20,871 nucleotides of DNA from NCBI GenBank assembly GCA_024695225.1, contig JAILIO010000001.1, positions 1-20,871 of the forward strand. Direction: 5' to 3'. A program made the translations under genes and the position numbers. This stretch comes from Lachnospiraceae bacterium. GTDB lineage: Bacteria > Bacillota > Clostridia > Lachnospirales > Lachnospiraceae. The notes under the pieces were generated by a model. The model was not told the DNA's origin, ran no database searches, and worked only from the letters and a program-made list of their open reading frames with translations. This document shows, piece after piece, positions 7,137 to 15,190 of this stretch (positions within the stretch are counted from its first letter, which is position 1; every line of letters starts with the position of its first letter).

Positions 7137-8104
7137 ACGATCTGTCCATTCAGATGACAGCGGCTGTGACTATCGCAGCCTTTGGTTTGACAGCTATATT
7201 TGAAAAGTTTCTGCTGCCTGTGCTGAGGGCTGAAAAAGTCAGACAGACAGAGAGGGATGACGGGCCGGAAAGCCATAAAAAGAAGACCGGAACACCCACC
7301 ATGGGAGGCATAGCCATACTGGCGGGAGTGCTGGTGGCATCTCTGGCCTTCGGATTCAGGGAAAGCGGCATGAGACCGGCGCTGGTCCTCGCCATGGGGT
7401 TTGGCATCACCGGTTTCGTGGATGATTTTATAAAAGCCAGAATGAGACGTTCCCTGGGGCTCAGGGCATGGCAGAAACTGGCTATGCAGTTGGTGATAAC
7501 GATTGTTTTTTATATCATGCTCCTGCAGGAGGGCTATGATCTGTCCTTCACCATACCCTTTACAGGCGGCAATTCATTTGAACTGGGTACCATAAGCGGA
7601 GCAGTCCTTATTTTCCTGGCAGTGCTGGGCACTACCAACGGGACGAATTTCACAGACGGTGTGGATGGACTGTTGTCTTCGGTCACCATACCTGTAGCCC
7701 TGTTCCTTTATTACATATCAAATGTTACGGGAAGCGGGACCGGGATCTTATGCTGTGCCTTTGCAGGAGCTTTTATGGGTTTCCTTTTGTTCAATGCCCA
7801 TCCGGCTGCAGTATTTATGGGAGATACAGGGTCTCTCGCCGCAGGTGGTTTCGTCGCAGGGGTGGCGGTCAGCTGCGGGATGACTTTGTACATACCCATA
7901 TTCGGCGTTATTTATCTTATAGAGGTTTTGTCTGTTATGATACAGGTGTTATATTTTAAGAAGACAAAGGGAAAGCGGTTTTTCAGGATGGCTCCCATAC
8001 ATCATCATTTTGAACTTGGCGGATGGTCGGAGACCAGGGTTGTGACGGTTTTCACCGTCGTAAGCGCATTGGCCTGCCTGCTGGCAGCCGCTGCCGCATG
8101 GTGA
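7133..8104 (+). CDS. mraY: Phospho-MurNAc-pentapeptide transferase MraY
   Basis: Membrane enzyme that transfers phospho-MurNAc-pentapeptide from UDP to undecaprenyl phosphate, forming lipid I. The 323 residues carry the family motifs GTPTMGG, GFVDDFIK (paired Asp), NFTDGVDGL, FMGDTGSLAAGG and PIHHHFE, with about ten membrane segments. The ATG at 7133 overlaps the ftsI stop as ATGA, with GGAGG at 7121-7125, 7 bases upstream. In most Bacillota murD follows directly; here the next gene is ftsW. Confidence 0.97.
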   Translation: MNDLSIQMTAAVTIAAFGLTAIFEKFLLPVLRAEKVRQTERDDGPESHKKKTGTPTMGGIAILAGVLVASLAFGFRESGMRPALVLAMGFGITGFVDDFIKARMRRSLGLRAWQKLAMQLVITIVFYIMLLQEGYDLSFTIPFTGGNSFELGTISGAVLIFLAVLGTTNGTNFTDGVDGLLSSVTIPVALFLYYISNVTGSGTGILCCAFAGAFMGFLLFNAHPAAVFMGDTGSLAAGGFVAGVAVSCGMTLYIPIFGVIYLIEVLSVMIQVLYFKKTKGKRFFRMAPIHHHFELGGWSETRVVTVFTVVSALACLLAAAAAW

Positions 8105-8115
8105 GGATCATATAA

Positions 8116-9339
8116 ATGCCGAACACAAATGTGAGCAGGATAAATTCGCGGACGGGAAGAGATGCGGTCCGGGGCAGGAGAGCGGGAAACCGGCGGGTAA
8201 ACAGGGAACAGGCTGAACGCAGGGCTTTTGTGGATTACACTCTTGTGGTGGCTGTTTTATTTCTGACAGGCTTTGGACTGGTCATGATCTATTCCACAAG
8301 TTCCTATGAAGCCAGCGTTCAATTTGGGGATTCCTCCTATTATCTCAGAAAACAGATGCTGGCCGCGGCTCTTGGTATAGTGGCCATGGTGATAGTGGCC
8401 ATGCTGCCATATCATTTTTGGGAGAGAGTTGCCTTTCCTATCTATGCAGTCTCCTATGTTCTGATCTTTTTGATAATTCCCTTCGGACATGAGGCCAACG
8501 GAGCGAAGAGGTGGTTCAGGGTGGCCGGTATATCGGTGCAGCCTGCGGAGATCATGAAGATAGCTGTGATCCTGTTCACTGCGGGACTGATAGTGAGGCT
8601 GGGGGGCAAAAGGCTCAGAACAGGGCGTGGTTTTGCTTTGGTCCTTCTGACAGGGCTGATACCCGCTCTGCTCATAAGGGGTATAACTGACAATATGAGT
8701 TCGGCTGTCATAGTTTTCGGGATATCCTTCCTGATGCTCTTTGTGGCAGCCCCGGATTATAAGAGATTTGCTTTGATAGTGGGCTTTGTTGCGGTGGTAG
8801 CCCTCGTGGCAGTGCTGGTGGTCATGAACACCCCTGAGGGTTCCGGGGCATGGAGACTTGAGAGGATCCGGGCATGGATGGATCCTGCGTCATATGCCAG
8901 CGGCAAGGGCTTTCAGACACTTCAGGCCCTTTATGCCATAGGCAGCGGAGGCCTGTTCGGAAAAGGGCTGGGACAGAGTGTACAAAAATTAGGCTTTATT
9001 CCTGAGGCGCAAAATGATATGATTTTCTCCATAATATGTGAGGAACTTGGATTGGTTGGCGCATTGGCTGTTATTTCCATGTTTGTCATAATGATATGGC
9101 GCTTTATGGTAATAGCAGACAGTTCATCGGATCTGTACGGCGGCATGATCGTGGTTGGCGTCATGGCTCATGTGTCAATCCAGGTCATATTAAACATTGC
9201 AGTTGTGACTAATGTAATGCCCAACACAGGAATATCACTTCCCTTTATCAGTTACGGTGGAAGCGCTCTGGTCTGTATGCTGATGGAGGTTGGACTGGTC
9301 CTGTCGGTGGGAAGAGGTATATATATACAGGATCTGTAG
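8116..9339 (+). CDS. ftsW: SEDS glycosyltransferase FtsW
   Basis: A polytopic SEDS protein of 407 residues that polymerises lipid II at the septum together with FtsI. A basic 38-residue N-terminus rich in Arg precedes about ten membrane segments. Family motifs are YYLRKQ, ANGAKRWF, QPAEIMKIA, FIPEAQNDMIFSIICEELG and PNTGISLPFISYGGS. The extracellular loop that normally reads PDxGT reads DNMSS here (Asp192-Asn193), so Asn occupies the catalytic Asp position in a gapless alignment anchored on the following MLF. The ATG at 8116 has TGAGGA at 8102-8107, 8 bases away, overlapping the mraY stop. SpoVE or RodA paralogy is possible, but position favours FtsW. Confidence 0.93.
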   Translation: MPNTNVSRINSRTGRDAVRGRRAGNRRVNREQAERRAFVDYTLVVAVLFLTGFGLVMIYSTSSYEASVQFGDSSYYLRKQMLAAALGIVAMVIVAMLPYHFWERVAFPIYAVSYVLIFLIIPFGHEANGAKRWFRVAGISVQPAEIMKIAVILFTAGLIVRLGGKRLRTGRGFALVLLTGLIPALLIRGITDNMSSAVIVFGISFLMLFVAAPDYKRFALIVGFVAVVALVAVLVVMNTPEGSGAWRLERIRAWMDPASYASGKGFQTLQALYAIGSGGLFGKGLGQSVQKLGFIPEAQNDMIFSIICEELGLVGALAVISMFVIMIWRFMVIADSSSDLYGGMIVVGVMAHVSIQVILNIAVVTNVMPNTGISLPFISYGGSALVCMLMEVGLVLSVGRGIYIQDL

Positions 9340-9344
9340 GATAG

Positions 9345-10067
9345 ATGAAGGAACGTCTCAGAAAATATCTGAAACCGATTTTGATAGCAGCTTCTTTGCT
9401 TGTACTTACGGCAGGAGGCATTTTTGTCTACAGACATTTTACGGTGAAAAATGTTTTTGTCGACGGCAACACCCATTATTCCGATGAGCAGATAGCGGAT
9501 ATGATACTTTCGGAGACGCCGGGAGACAGTTCCATCTGGCTTTTCTTCAAGTACAGGAACCGGGAGATAAAGGATATTCCCTTCATCGAGACCATGAGTG
9601 TTTCCATAGAGTCGCCGGACACCATAAGGGTCAAGGTTTACGAAAAAAGCCTGGCCGGGTATGTGACATACCTGGGGAAATACATGTATTTCGACAGGGA
9701 CGGGGTGGTGGTCGAGGCATCTGACAGAAAGATCCCCGGAATACCCGAGATCACCGGACTCACCTTTGATCATGTGGTGGTGTATGAGAAATTGCCGGTT
9801 GAAAACGATTCTGTATTCCCGGAGGTGCTGTCCATGACCCAGCTGCTGGACAAATACTCTCTTAAAGCAGATAAACTCAGCTTTGATGAGGATTACAATA
9901 TGGATATATATTTCGGGGATGTTCATGTGCTTCTGGGCGGAGACTCGAACATAAATGAAAAGGTGATGGCTCTCACAGGCATATTGCCAAAACTGGAAGG
10001 ACAGAAGGGTACTCTGGATCTGGCGGACTATCAGGACGGAAATACCGTGACCTTCAAGTCAGGATAA
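9345..10067 (+). CDS. ftsQ: Cell division protein FtsQ/DivIB
   Basis: A 240-residue bitopic protein: a short basic cytoplasmic tail, a membrane segment at about 11-29, then a POTRA-type domain (VKNVFVDGNTHYSDEQIADM) and a FtsQ/DivIB beta domain with VKVYEKSLAGYV and YFDRDGVVVEAS. The family links FtsL/FtsB-DivIC to the synthase complex. It starts five bases after ftsW, with only a weak AGGA upstream, suggesting coupled translation. It is the last gene of the mraZ run; a weak hairpin and T run follow. Confidence 0.9.
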   Translation: MKERLRKYLKPILIAASLLVLTAGGIFVYRHFTVKNVFVDGNTHYSDEQIADMILSETPGDSSIWLFFKYRNREIKDIPFIETMSVSIESPDTIRVKVYEKSLAGYVTYLGKYMYFDRDGVVVEASDRKIPGIPEITGLTFDHVVVYEKLPVENDSVFPEVLSMTQLLDKYSLKADKLSFDEDYNMDIYFGDVHVLLGGDSNINEKVMALTGILPKLEGQKGTLDLADYQDGNTVTFKSG

Positions 10068-10086
10068 GTGATACTTGTTTTTTTTT
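10055..10086 (+). terminator. Weak candidate terminator after ftsQ
   Basis: CAAGT at 10055-10059 can pair with ACTTG at 10073-10077, with a 13-base loop that may pair partly, followed by nine Ts (10078-10086). The stem is short and overlaps the ftsQ stop, so it may only attenuate read-through into ftsZ. The T run also forms part of the candidate ftsZ promoter spacer. Confidence 0.35.
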
Positions 10087-10103
10087 CGAATACAATATAT
10101 TAT
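10075..10103 (+). promoter_or_regulatory. Candidate ftsZ promoter
   Basis: TTGTTT at 10075-10080, 17-base spacer, TATTAT at 10098-10103, in the only AT-rich gap of the division cluster. It would place the start about 40 bases before ftsZ and allow ftsZ-nrdR to be expressed apart from the mraZ operon. A TACAAT at 10091 also exists but has no -35 at usable spacing. Confidence 0.45.
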
Positions 10104-10148
10104 TAGTTGCGTGTGTTTTTTTGAGCTTATTCCCGGGAGGTAAGAACG

Positions 10149-11366
10149 TTGATTGAGATTAAATCGAATGAGTCTGAAGTCGCTGCCAAGATAGTGGTTG
10201 TAGGCGTCGGAGGCGCAGGAAATAACGCCATCGAGCGCATGATCGATGAGAATATCACAAGTGTGGAGCTGATCGCGGTCAATACCGATAAACAGCAGCT
10301 TTCCACCTGCAGAGCTCCCAAGTTGCTCCAGATAGGTGTGAAACTCACCGGCGGACGAGGCGCCGGAGCAAAACCTGAGATAGGTGAAAAGGCAGCGGAG
10401 GAGTCTTCTGAAGAGATAACCAATGCTCTCAAAGGAGCCGATATGGTGATCGTCACCTGCGGAATGGGCGGCGGTACCGGCACCGGAGGAACCCCTGTCG
10501 TGGCAAAGATATCCAAGGATATGGGGATACTTACGGTTGCTGTGGTCACAAAGCCCTTCTCTATGGAGGGTAAGCCCAGGGCTGCCTTTGCCGAAATGGG
10601 TCTAAAGAAACTTAAAGAGAATGTGGACACTCTCATCGTCATTCCCAATGACCGGCTTTTGCAGGTGGTGGACAGGAGAGCATCCATGCGCGATGCTTTC
10701 AAAAAGGCGGATGAGGTGCTTCAGCAGTCCGTTCAGGGTATCACGGACATGATAAACAAGACCGGGCTTATTAACCTTGATTTTGCCGATGTACAGACTG
10801 TCATGAAGGATAAGGGAATAGCCCACATAGGTATCGGTGTCGGAAAAGGTGAAAATAAGGCTCAGGATGCTGTGAGGGCGGCTGTGGACAGCCCGCTCAT
10901 CGAAACCAGCATTGAGGGAGCCACCGATATGATAATCAGTCTTTCCGGTGATGTTGGCATGCAGGATACCATGGATGTATCCGAATATGTGAGAGAGAGG
11001 ACCGGAGACAATGTGAACATCATAATGGGTTGTTATGATGACACCGATCAGAATGATTCCTGCACCATCACAATAGTGGCCACAGGTATAAGTGAGGACA
11101 ACGGCGATCAGGGCAATTCCAGAGTGATGCCTACGAACCTTGCCCAGAAAGGTTTTATCACCCCTTCTTCCATGCAGGGCAATCCCAATCTGGGAGTCAG
11201 ACCCGGCGTCACGGGAAGGCTTGACGGAAGACCGGTGGCACCCGGATACGGCACCTCCCAGATGCCGAGAAACCTTTCTTCTCTTGGACAGAATGTTGAG
11301 ATTAAGAGCACTGTAAAGGAAAAACCGCTGGATATACCCGGATTCCTTCAGAGCCCTAAGAAGTGA
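10149..11366 (+). CDS. ftsZ: Cell division GTPase FtsZ (TTG start)
   Basis: Tubulin-like GTPase forming the Z-ring. At 405 residues it has normal length. VVVGVGGAGNNAI opens the Rossmann-like domain, the tubulin signature GGGTGTG is at 107-113, and the T7 synergy loop is NLDFADVQTVM. A flexible Gly/Asn/Pro-rich linker leads to the C-terminal peptide KPLDIPGFLQ, the usual docking site for FtsA, SepF or ZapA-type partners. Translation starts at a TTG: GGGAGG at 10135-10140 lies 8 bases upstream, and no ATG precedes the conserved core. The signature is followed by GTPVVA where GAAPVVA is usual. It is followed seven bases later by nrdR. Confidence 0.97.
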   Translation: MIEIKSNESEVAAKIVVVGVGGAGNNAIERMIDENITSVELIAVNTDKQQLSTCRAPKLLQIGVKLTGGRGAGAKPEIGEKAAEESSEEITNALKGADMVIVTCGMGGGTGTGGTPVVAKISKDMGILTVAVVTKPFSMEGKPRAAFAEMGLKKLKENVDTLIVIPNDRLLQVVDRRASMRDAFKKADEVLQQSVQGITDMINKTGLINLDFADVQTVMKDKGIAHIGIGVGKGENKAQDAVRAAVDSPLIETSIEGATDMIISLSGDVGMQDTMDVSEYVRERTGDNVNIIMGCYDDTDQNDSCTITIVATGISEDNGDQGNSRVMPTNLAQKGFITPSSMQGNPNLGVRPGVTGRLDGRPVAPGYGTSQMPRNLSSLGQNVEIKSTVKEKPLDIPGFLQSPKK

Positions 11367-11373
11367 GTGAAAT

Positions 11374-11829
11374 ATGAAGTGCCCATTTTGCGGATATGAA
11401 GATACGAGGGTTATCGATTCACGCCCGGCTGATGACAACAATTCCATCCGCAGGCGCAGGGTCTGTGACAGCTGCAGCAAAAGGTTCACAACCTACGAGA
11501 AGATCGAGACCATCCCTCTTATCGTCATAAAAAAAGATAACAATCGGGAAACTTATGACAGAAAGAAGATCGAGGACGGAGTTCTTTTAGCCTGTCATAA
11601 GCGGCCTATAAGTGCGGATCAGATCACTTCCCTTGTGGATGCCGTGGAGACTGAGATATTCACCAGGGATTCGAAGGAAGTTCAGACTCAGGCCATAGGT
11701 GAGCTTGTGATGCGAAAACTCAAAGATCTTGATGCAGTTGCCTATGTAAGGTTTGCATCAGTCTACAGGGAGTTTAAGGACGCCGATGAGTTTATGGATG
11801 AACTCAAGGCTATGCTCTCGTCCGGTTGA
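11374..11829 (+). CDS. nrdR: Ribonucleotide reductase repressor NrdR
   Basis: A 151-residue ATP/dATP-sensing repressor of ribonucleotide reductase genes, normal length. The zinc ribbon has MKCPFCG (Cys3, Cys6) and CDSCSKRFTTYE (Cys31, Cys34); the rest is an ATP-cone beginning VIKKDNNRETYDRKKI. It begins seven bases after ftsZ and is probably cotranscribed with it, a pairing also seen in other Clostridia. No strong terminator follows directly. Confidence 0.96.
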   Translation: MKCPFCGYEDTRVIDSRPADDNNSIRRRRVCDSCSKRFTTYEKIETIPLIVIKKDNNRETYDRKKIEDGVLLACHKRPISADQITSLVDAVETEIFTRDSKEVQTQAIGELVMRKLKDLDAVAYVRFASVYREFKDADEFMDELKAMLSSG

Positions 11830-11874
11830 CTTTTTCCGCTTTGCGGAGGATCTTTGATCATAGGGAAATGATTA

Positions 11875-11908
11875 TTCCGGGCCCTTGAGTATACTCGAGA
11901 GCCCGGAA
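11875..11908. repeat. 34-bp inverted repeat upstream of the ABC importer
   Basis: Outer arms TTCCGGGC (11875-11882) and GCCCGGAA (11901-11908) pair over 8 bp. After one mismatch a further 6 bp close a TATA loop (CTTGAG/CTCGAG, one G-T). There is no T run behind it, so it is a poor terminator. It ends six bases before the importer's AAGGAGG ribosome site, which suits an operator palindrome or an mRNA stem-loop. The rest of the 97-base gap shows only a weak TTGACT (11826) with a poor -10. Confidence 0.6.
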
Positions 11909-11926
11909 ATTTATAAGGAGGAAAAA

Positions 11927-13456
11927 ATGAGAAAAGGAATGGTTTTGAAAAAGGCTATCTCCATCCTCCTGACAGCTGCGCTTGCTGCTGGCATGTGCGG
12001 ATGCGCAGGCAGCAAAAAAAGCGGGGTTTCTGAAAACTTTACTGTGGGCATACCCCAGGACCTGGACAGTCTCGACCCTCATATGGCGACTGCCGCAGGA
12101 ACGAAAGAGGTGCTCTTCAACATGTATGAAGGGCTGTTGAAGCCTGACAGTGAAGGAAATCTTGTACCGGCGGTGGCTCAGGAGATGACGGAGAAGGAAG
12201 GCGGCAGAGTCTATGAATTTGTGTTGAGGCCGGGTGTGAAGTTCCACAACGACGCGGAAGTCACAGTGTCGGATGTAAAGTTTTCTCTGGACAGATGCGC
12301 TGCCCCCAATGCGGACGGACAGCCTCTTGTGCCGGAGTTCTCAAATATCGCATCAGTTGAGACCGATGAAGCGCAGTCAAAGGTGACGGTGACACTCAAA
12401 CAGGCTGATACGGATTTTCCGGCATATATGACCTGTGCCATACTGCAGGAGGCTACAGCCGATCAGGAGGATGCGGTTCCCATGGGCACCGGTCCATATA
12501 TGTTTGAGTCCTATACGCCCCAGGACAAACTGGTGCTTAAGCGTTACGACGGCTACTGGGGAGAAAAGCCGGAGATCAAAAACGTTACTTTCAAGATCGT
12601 ATCCGGTACTGACACCGTCGTCACAGATCTGGAAGGAGGCGCTGTGGATATGTACGCCAGAGTCCTTTCGGATCAGGCGGATACACTTTCCGCAAACCCT
12701 GATTTCCAGGTTTTGGAAGGCACCATGAATCTGGTGCAGGCCCTTTATCTGAACAATGACAAGAAACCCTTCGACGACGAAAAGGTGAGACAGGCTCTGT
12801 GCTATGCCGTTGACCGGCAGGAGATCCTGGACTATGTCTCCGACGGTAAGGGCACCATCATCGGCAGCAGCATGTTCCCTTCGTTCTCAAAATATTACAT
12901 GCCGGAGCTTTCGGATGCCTACAAGACAGACACAGAGAAGTCAAAATCCCTGCTTAAGGAAGCGGGTTATCCCGACGGGTTCTCATTTACCATAACGGTG
13001 CCATCCAATTATACACAGCATGTGGATACAGCGGTGGTGATCTCAAAGCAGCTCGAGAAGGTTGGCATAGATGCGAAGATAAAAGAGGTTGAGTGGGGAA
13101 CCTGGCTTACGGACGTATATACCGCAAGAAATTATGAGGCCACTGTCATCGGTGTCGACGCCTCAAATCTGACCGCATCATCCCTCCTCTCCAGGTTCCG
13201 TTCTGATGCGGGCAACAATTTTGTGAATTTCTCGGATGCGGATTACGATGCAGCTTACGACAAGGCTATGAGTGAGACGGATGACGAAACCAGGACACAG
13301 TACTTTAAAGAATGTGAAAAGATCCTTTCAGATAAGGCTGCAAATGTGTACATTCAGGATATGCCCGAATTCGTTGTCATAAGGAAAGGATACAGCGGTT
13401 ATAAGTTCTACCCCCTGTATGTCCAGGATATAGCCGCCATAAAACCGGACCGGTGA
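11927..13456 (+). CDS. ABC importer substrate-binding lipoprotein, peptide/nickel type
   Basis: A 509-residue extracytoplasmic solute-binding protein of the DppA/OppA family (SBP_bac_5). A lipoprotein signal peptide ends at GMCGC, with Cys26 the likely lipidated residue. The mature protein opens FTVGIPQDLDSLDPH and has the family pattern YEGLLKPDSEGNLVPAVA, VYEFVLRPGVKFHN and VRQALCYAVDRQEIL. The substrate (peptide, nickel chelate, glutathione or other) cannot be read from sequence. I chose the ATG at 11927, which has AAGGAGG 5 bases upstream; the frame is open further back only through the inverted repeat. First gene of a complete four-gene importer operon. Confidence 0.94.
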   Translation: MRKGMVLKKAISILLTAALAAGMCGCAGSKKSGVSENFTVGIPQDLDSLDPHMATAAGTKEVLFNMYEGLLKPDSEGNLVPAVAQEMTEKEGGRVYEFVLRPGVKFHNDAEVTVSDVKFSLDRCAAPNADGQPLVPEFSNIASVETDEAQSKVTVTLKQADTDFPAYMTCAILQEATADQEDAVPMGTGPYMFESYTPQDKLVLKRYDGYWGEKPEIKNVTFKIVSGTDTVVTDLEGGAVDMYARVLSDQADTLSANPDFQVLEGTMNLVQALYLNNDKKPFDDEKVRQALCYAVDRQEILDYVSDGKGTIIGSSMFPSFSKYYMPELSDAYKTDTEKSKSLLKEAGYPDGFSFTITVPSNYTQHVDTAVVISKQLEKVGIDAKIKEVEWGTWLTDVYTARNYEATVIGVDASNLTASSLLSRFRSDAGNNFVNFSDADYDAAYDKAMSETDDETRTQYFKECEKILSDKAANVYIQDMPEFVVIRKGYSGYKFYPLYVQDIAAIKPDR

Positions 13457-13460
13457 TCCA

Positions 13461-14399
13461 TTGAAAAATGTTCTGAAAAAACTGGGTTCCATGGTGATAA
13501 CCCTTTTCGCGGTGAGTTTTCTGGGGTTTGCGGCTTTTGCCGTGATCCCGGGAGATCCCGCTGTGATGAGGCTTAAGACCAATGCCACCCCTGCGGCTGT
13601 GGAAGCTTTGAGGCACAGTATGGGGCTGGACCGGCCTTTCATTGTCAGGTATTTTGACTGGCTTAAGGACTTTTTTGTGGGGGATATGGGGGTTTCTTAT
13701 ACCTATTCCAGACCGGTGATGTCGGTCATAGGTTCTAAGATGCCGGTGACACTTTATCTCGCGGTATTGTCTTTTATCATAATGACAGCTGTTTCGCTTC
13801 CCATGGCGGTTTACTGCGCCAAAAATGACGGTGGCAGGGCGGACAGGTTCATATCCGGCGTCAATCAGGTGCTTATGAGCGTGCCGTCTTTCTTTGCAGG
13901 GATCCTGATCTCTTATGTTTTCGGCATAGTGCTGAGAGTTTTTGTGCCCGGCGGGTATGTGTCTTTTTCTGACGATCCCGGCGGGTTTATTTATTACATG
14001 ATTTTTCCGGCGGTGGCGGTGGCCCTGCCGAAGATCGCTGTCTGTGTCAGGCTTCTGAAGTCATCCATAATGAGCGAATCAGGAAAAGATTATGTGAGGA
14101 CCGCCTATTCCAGAGGGGAGAGGGGCACCACAGTGCTTTACAGGCATGTATTCTGGAATGCACTGATACCTGCGGTCACATTCTACGCCATGCAGTTTGT
14201 GGACCTGATCGCAGGAAGCATAATCACGGAGCAGGTCTTTAATATTCCCGGGGTAGGCAGGATACTGATGACTTCCATAGAGGGAAGGGATTACCCTGTG
14301 GTGCTGGCGATACTGATGTTTGTGGCTGCTGCCGCGGTCATTGGGGATACGGTCTCCGACCTGTCCGCCATGGCTCTTGACCCGAGGATCAGAGAATGA
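13461..14399 (+). CDS. ABC importer permease 1 (DppB family)
   Basis: A 312-residue inner permease of the peptide/nickel type. A first membrane segment with AVIPGDPA is followed by MGLDRPFIVRYFDWL and GDMGVSY, as in DppB/OppB. The ATPase-docking EAA-like loop is DYVRTAYSRGERGTTVLYRH, followed by NALIPAVTF, and the protein ends LDPRIRE. It uses a TTG start four bases after the preceding stop, with only a weak GGTGA upstream. A later ATG at 13491 falls inside the first membrane segment and is unlikely. It overlaps the second permease by ATGA. Confidence 0.93.
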   Translation: MKNVLKKLGSMVITLFAVSFLGFAAFAVIPGDPAVMRLKTNATPAAVEALRHSMGLDRPFIVRYFDWLKDFFVGDMGVSYTYSRPVMSVIGSKMPVTLYLAVLSFIIMTAVSLPMAVYCAKNDGGRADRFISGVNQVLMSVPSFFAGILISYVFGIVLRVFVPGGYVSFSDDPGGFIYYMIFPAVAVALPKIAVCVRLLKSSIMSESGKDYVRTAYSRGERGTTVLYRHVFWNALIPAVTFYAMQFVDLIAGSIITEQVFNIPGVGRILMTSIEGRDYPVVLAILMFVAAAAVIGDTVSDLSAMALDPRIRE

Positions 14400-15190
14400 A
14401 AAAGCTGATGAAAAATAAAAGCTTCAGGGCAGGGCTTGTGATCACGGGAGTGATGGTGTTCCTGGCCATAGCGGGGCCCTTTATCACACCCTGGGATCCG
14501 GAAGAGATGAACAGGGGACTTAAATTTTCCGGAGTTTCCCTCTCACACATAATGGGATGTGACAACTTCGGCAGGGATATTTTTTCAAGGGTGCTCTACG
14601 GCCTCAGGACCACTATGATAGTTGCGGTGGGCACAGTATTTATAGGGTGCGCAGGAGGCGTGATAATAGGTTCCCTCACCGGTTATTTCGGCGGTATATT
14701 TGACACTGTGGTCATGAGGATAAACGATGTGCTGTTTGCATTTCCGGCTGTCCTGATCGCCCTTGTGTTTGTGAGTTTGTTCGGGAGCAGCGATGTCATA
14801 TTGATAGTGGCTCTCGGGGTGGCTTTTATCCCCAGTTTTGCCAGGATGGTGCGATCGGAGTTTCTCAGGAACCGTTCCCTTGACTATGTGGCGGCGGCCA
14901 GACTGCAGGGGGCGGGGAATTTCAGGATCATATTCTTTCACATTCTTCCAAATGCCTGGCCTGTGCTTTTGCAGTCGGTGATAATAGGTTTCAACAACGC
15001 CGTTCTTGCGGAAGCCGGCATGAGCTTTTTGGGGATAGGGGTGCAGCCCCCTGCGGCAAGTCTTGGGAGGATGCTTTCCGAGGCGCAGAGTTATATACGT
15101 GTGGCGCCTGGGTATGCGCTGTTTCCGGGACTTGTGATCATACTGATGGTGCTTGGGCTGGGACTTATGAGCAGGGCTTCTTACGAATGA
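14396..15190 (+). CDS. ABC importer permease 2 (DppC family)
   Basis: A 264-residue second permease. It has the DppC features: an N-terminal membrane segment ending GPFITPWDPE, then MGCDNFGRDIFSRVLYGLR, the EAA-like loop DYVAAARLQGAGNFRIIFFH with ILPNAWP, and AGMSFLGIGVQPPAASLG. The C-terminus stops at LGLMSRASYE and lacks the charged tail of about 10-15 residues (LGDGLRDALDP type) common in the family. The ATGA overlaps on both sides argue against a frameshift. Confidence 0.93.
   Translation: MKKLMKNKSFRAGLVITGVMVFLAIAGPFITPWDPEEMNRGLKFSGVSLSHIMGCDNFGRDIFSRVLYGLRTTMIVAVGTVFIGCAGGVIIGSLTGYFGGIFDTVVMRINDVLFAFPAVLIALVFVSLFGSSDVILIVALGVAFIPSFARMVRSEFLRNRSLDYVAAARLQGAGNFRIIFFHILPNAWPVLLQSVIIGFNNAVLAEAGMSFLGIGVQPPAASLGRMLSEAQSYIRVAPGYALFPGLVIILMVLGLGLMSRASYE

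Noticed and set aside
10417..10444. TAAC-N16-GCCGATAT inside ftsZ resembling a sigma-28 promoter
   Set aside because: It falls in conserved coding sequence where GCC GAT ATG encodes Ala-Asp-Met; the -35 half is poor and no gene follows that would need it.
11836..11846. CCGC-TTT-GCGG hairpin after nrdR as terminator
   Set aside because: A 4-bp stem with no following T run on the plus strand.
15140..15190. Frameshift at the end of the second permease
   Set aside because: The short tail is unusual, but the stop forms a clean ATGA overlap with the ATPase start, and the other frames give no DppC-like tail.
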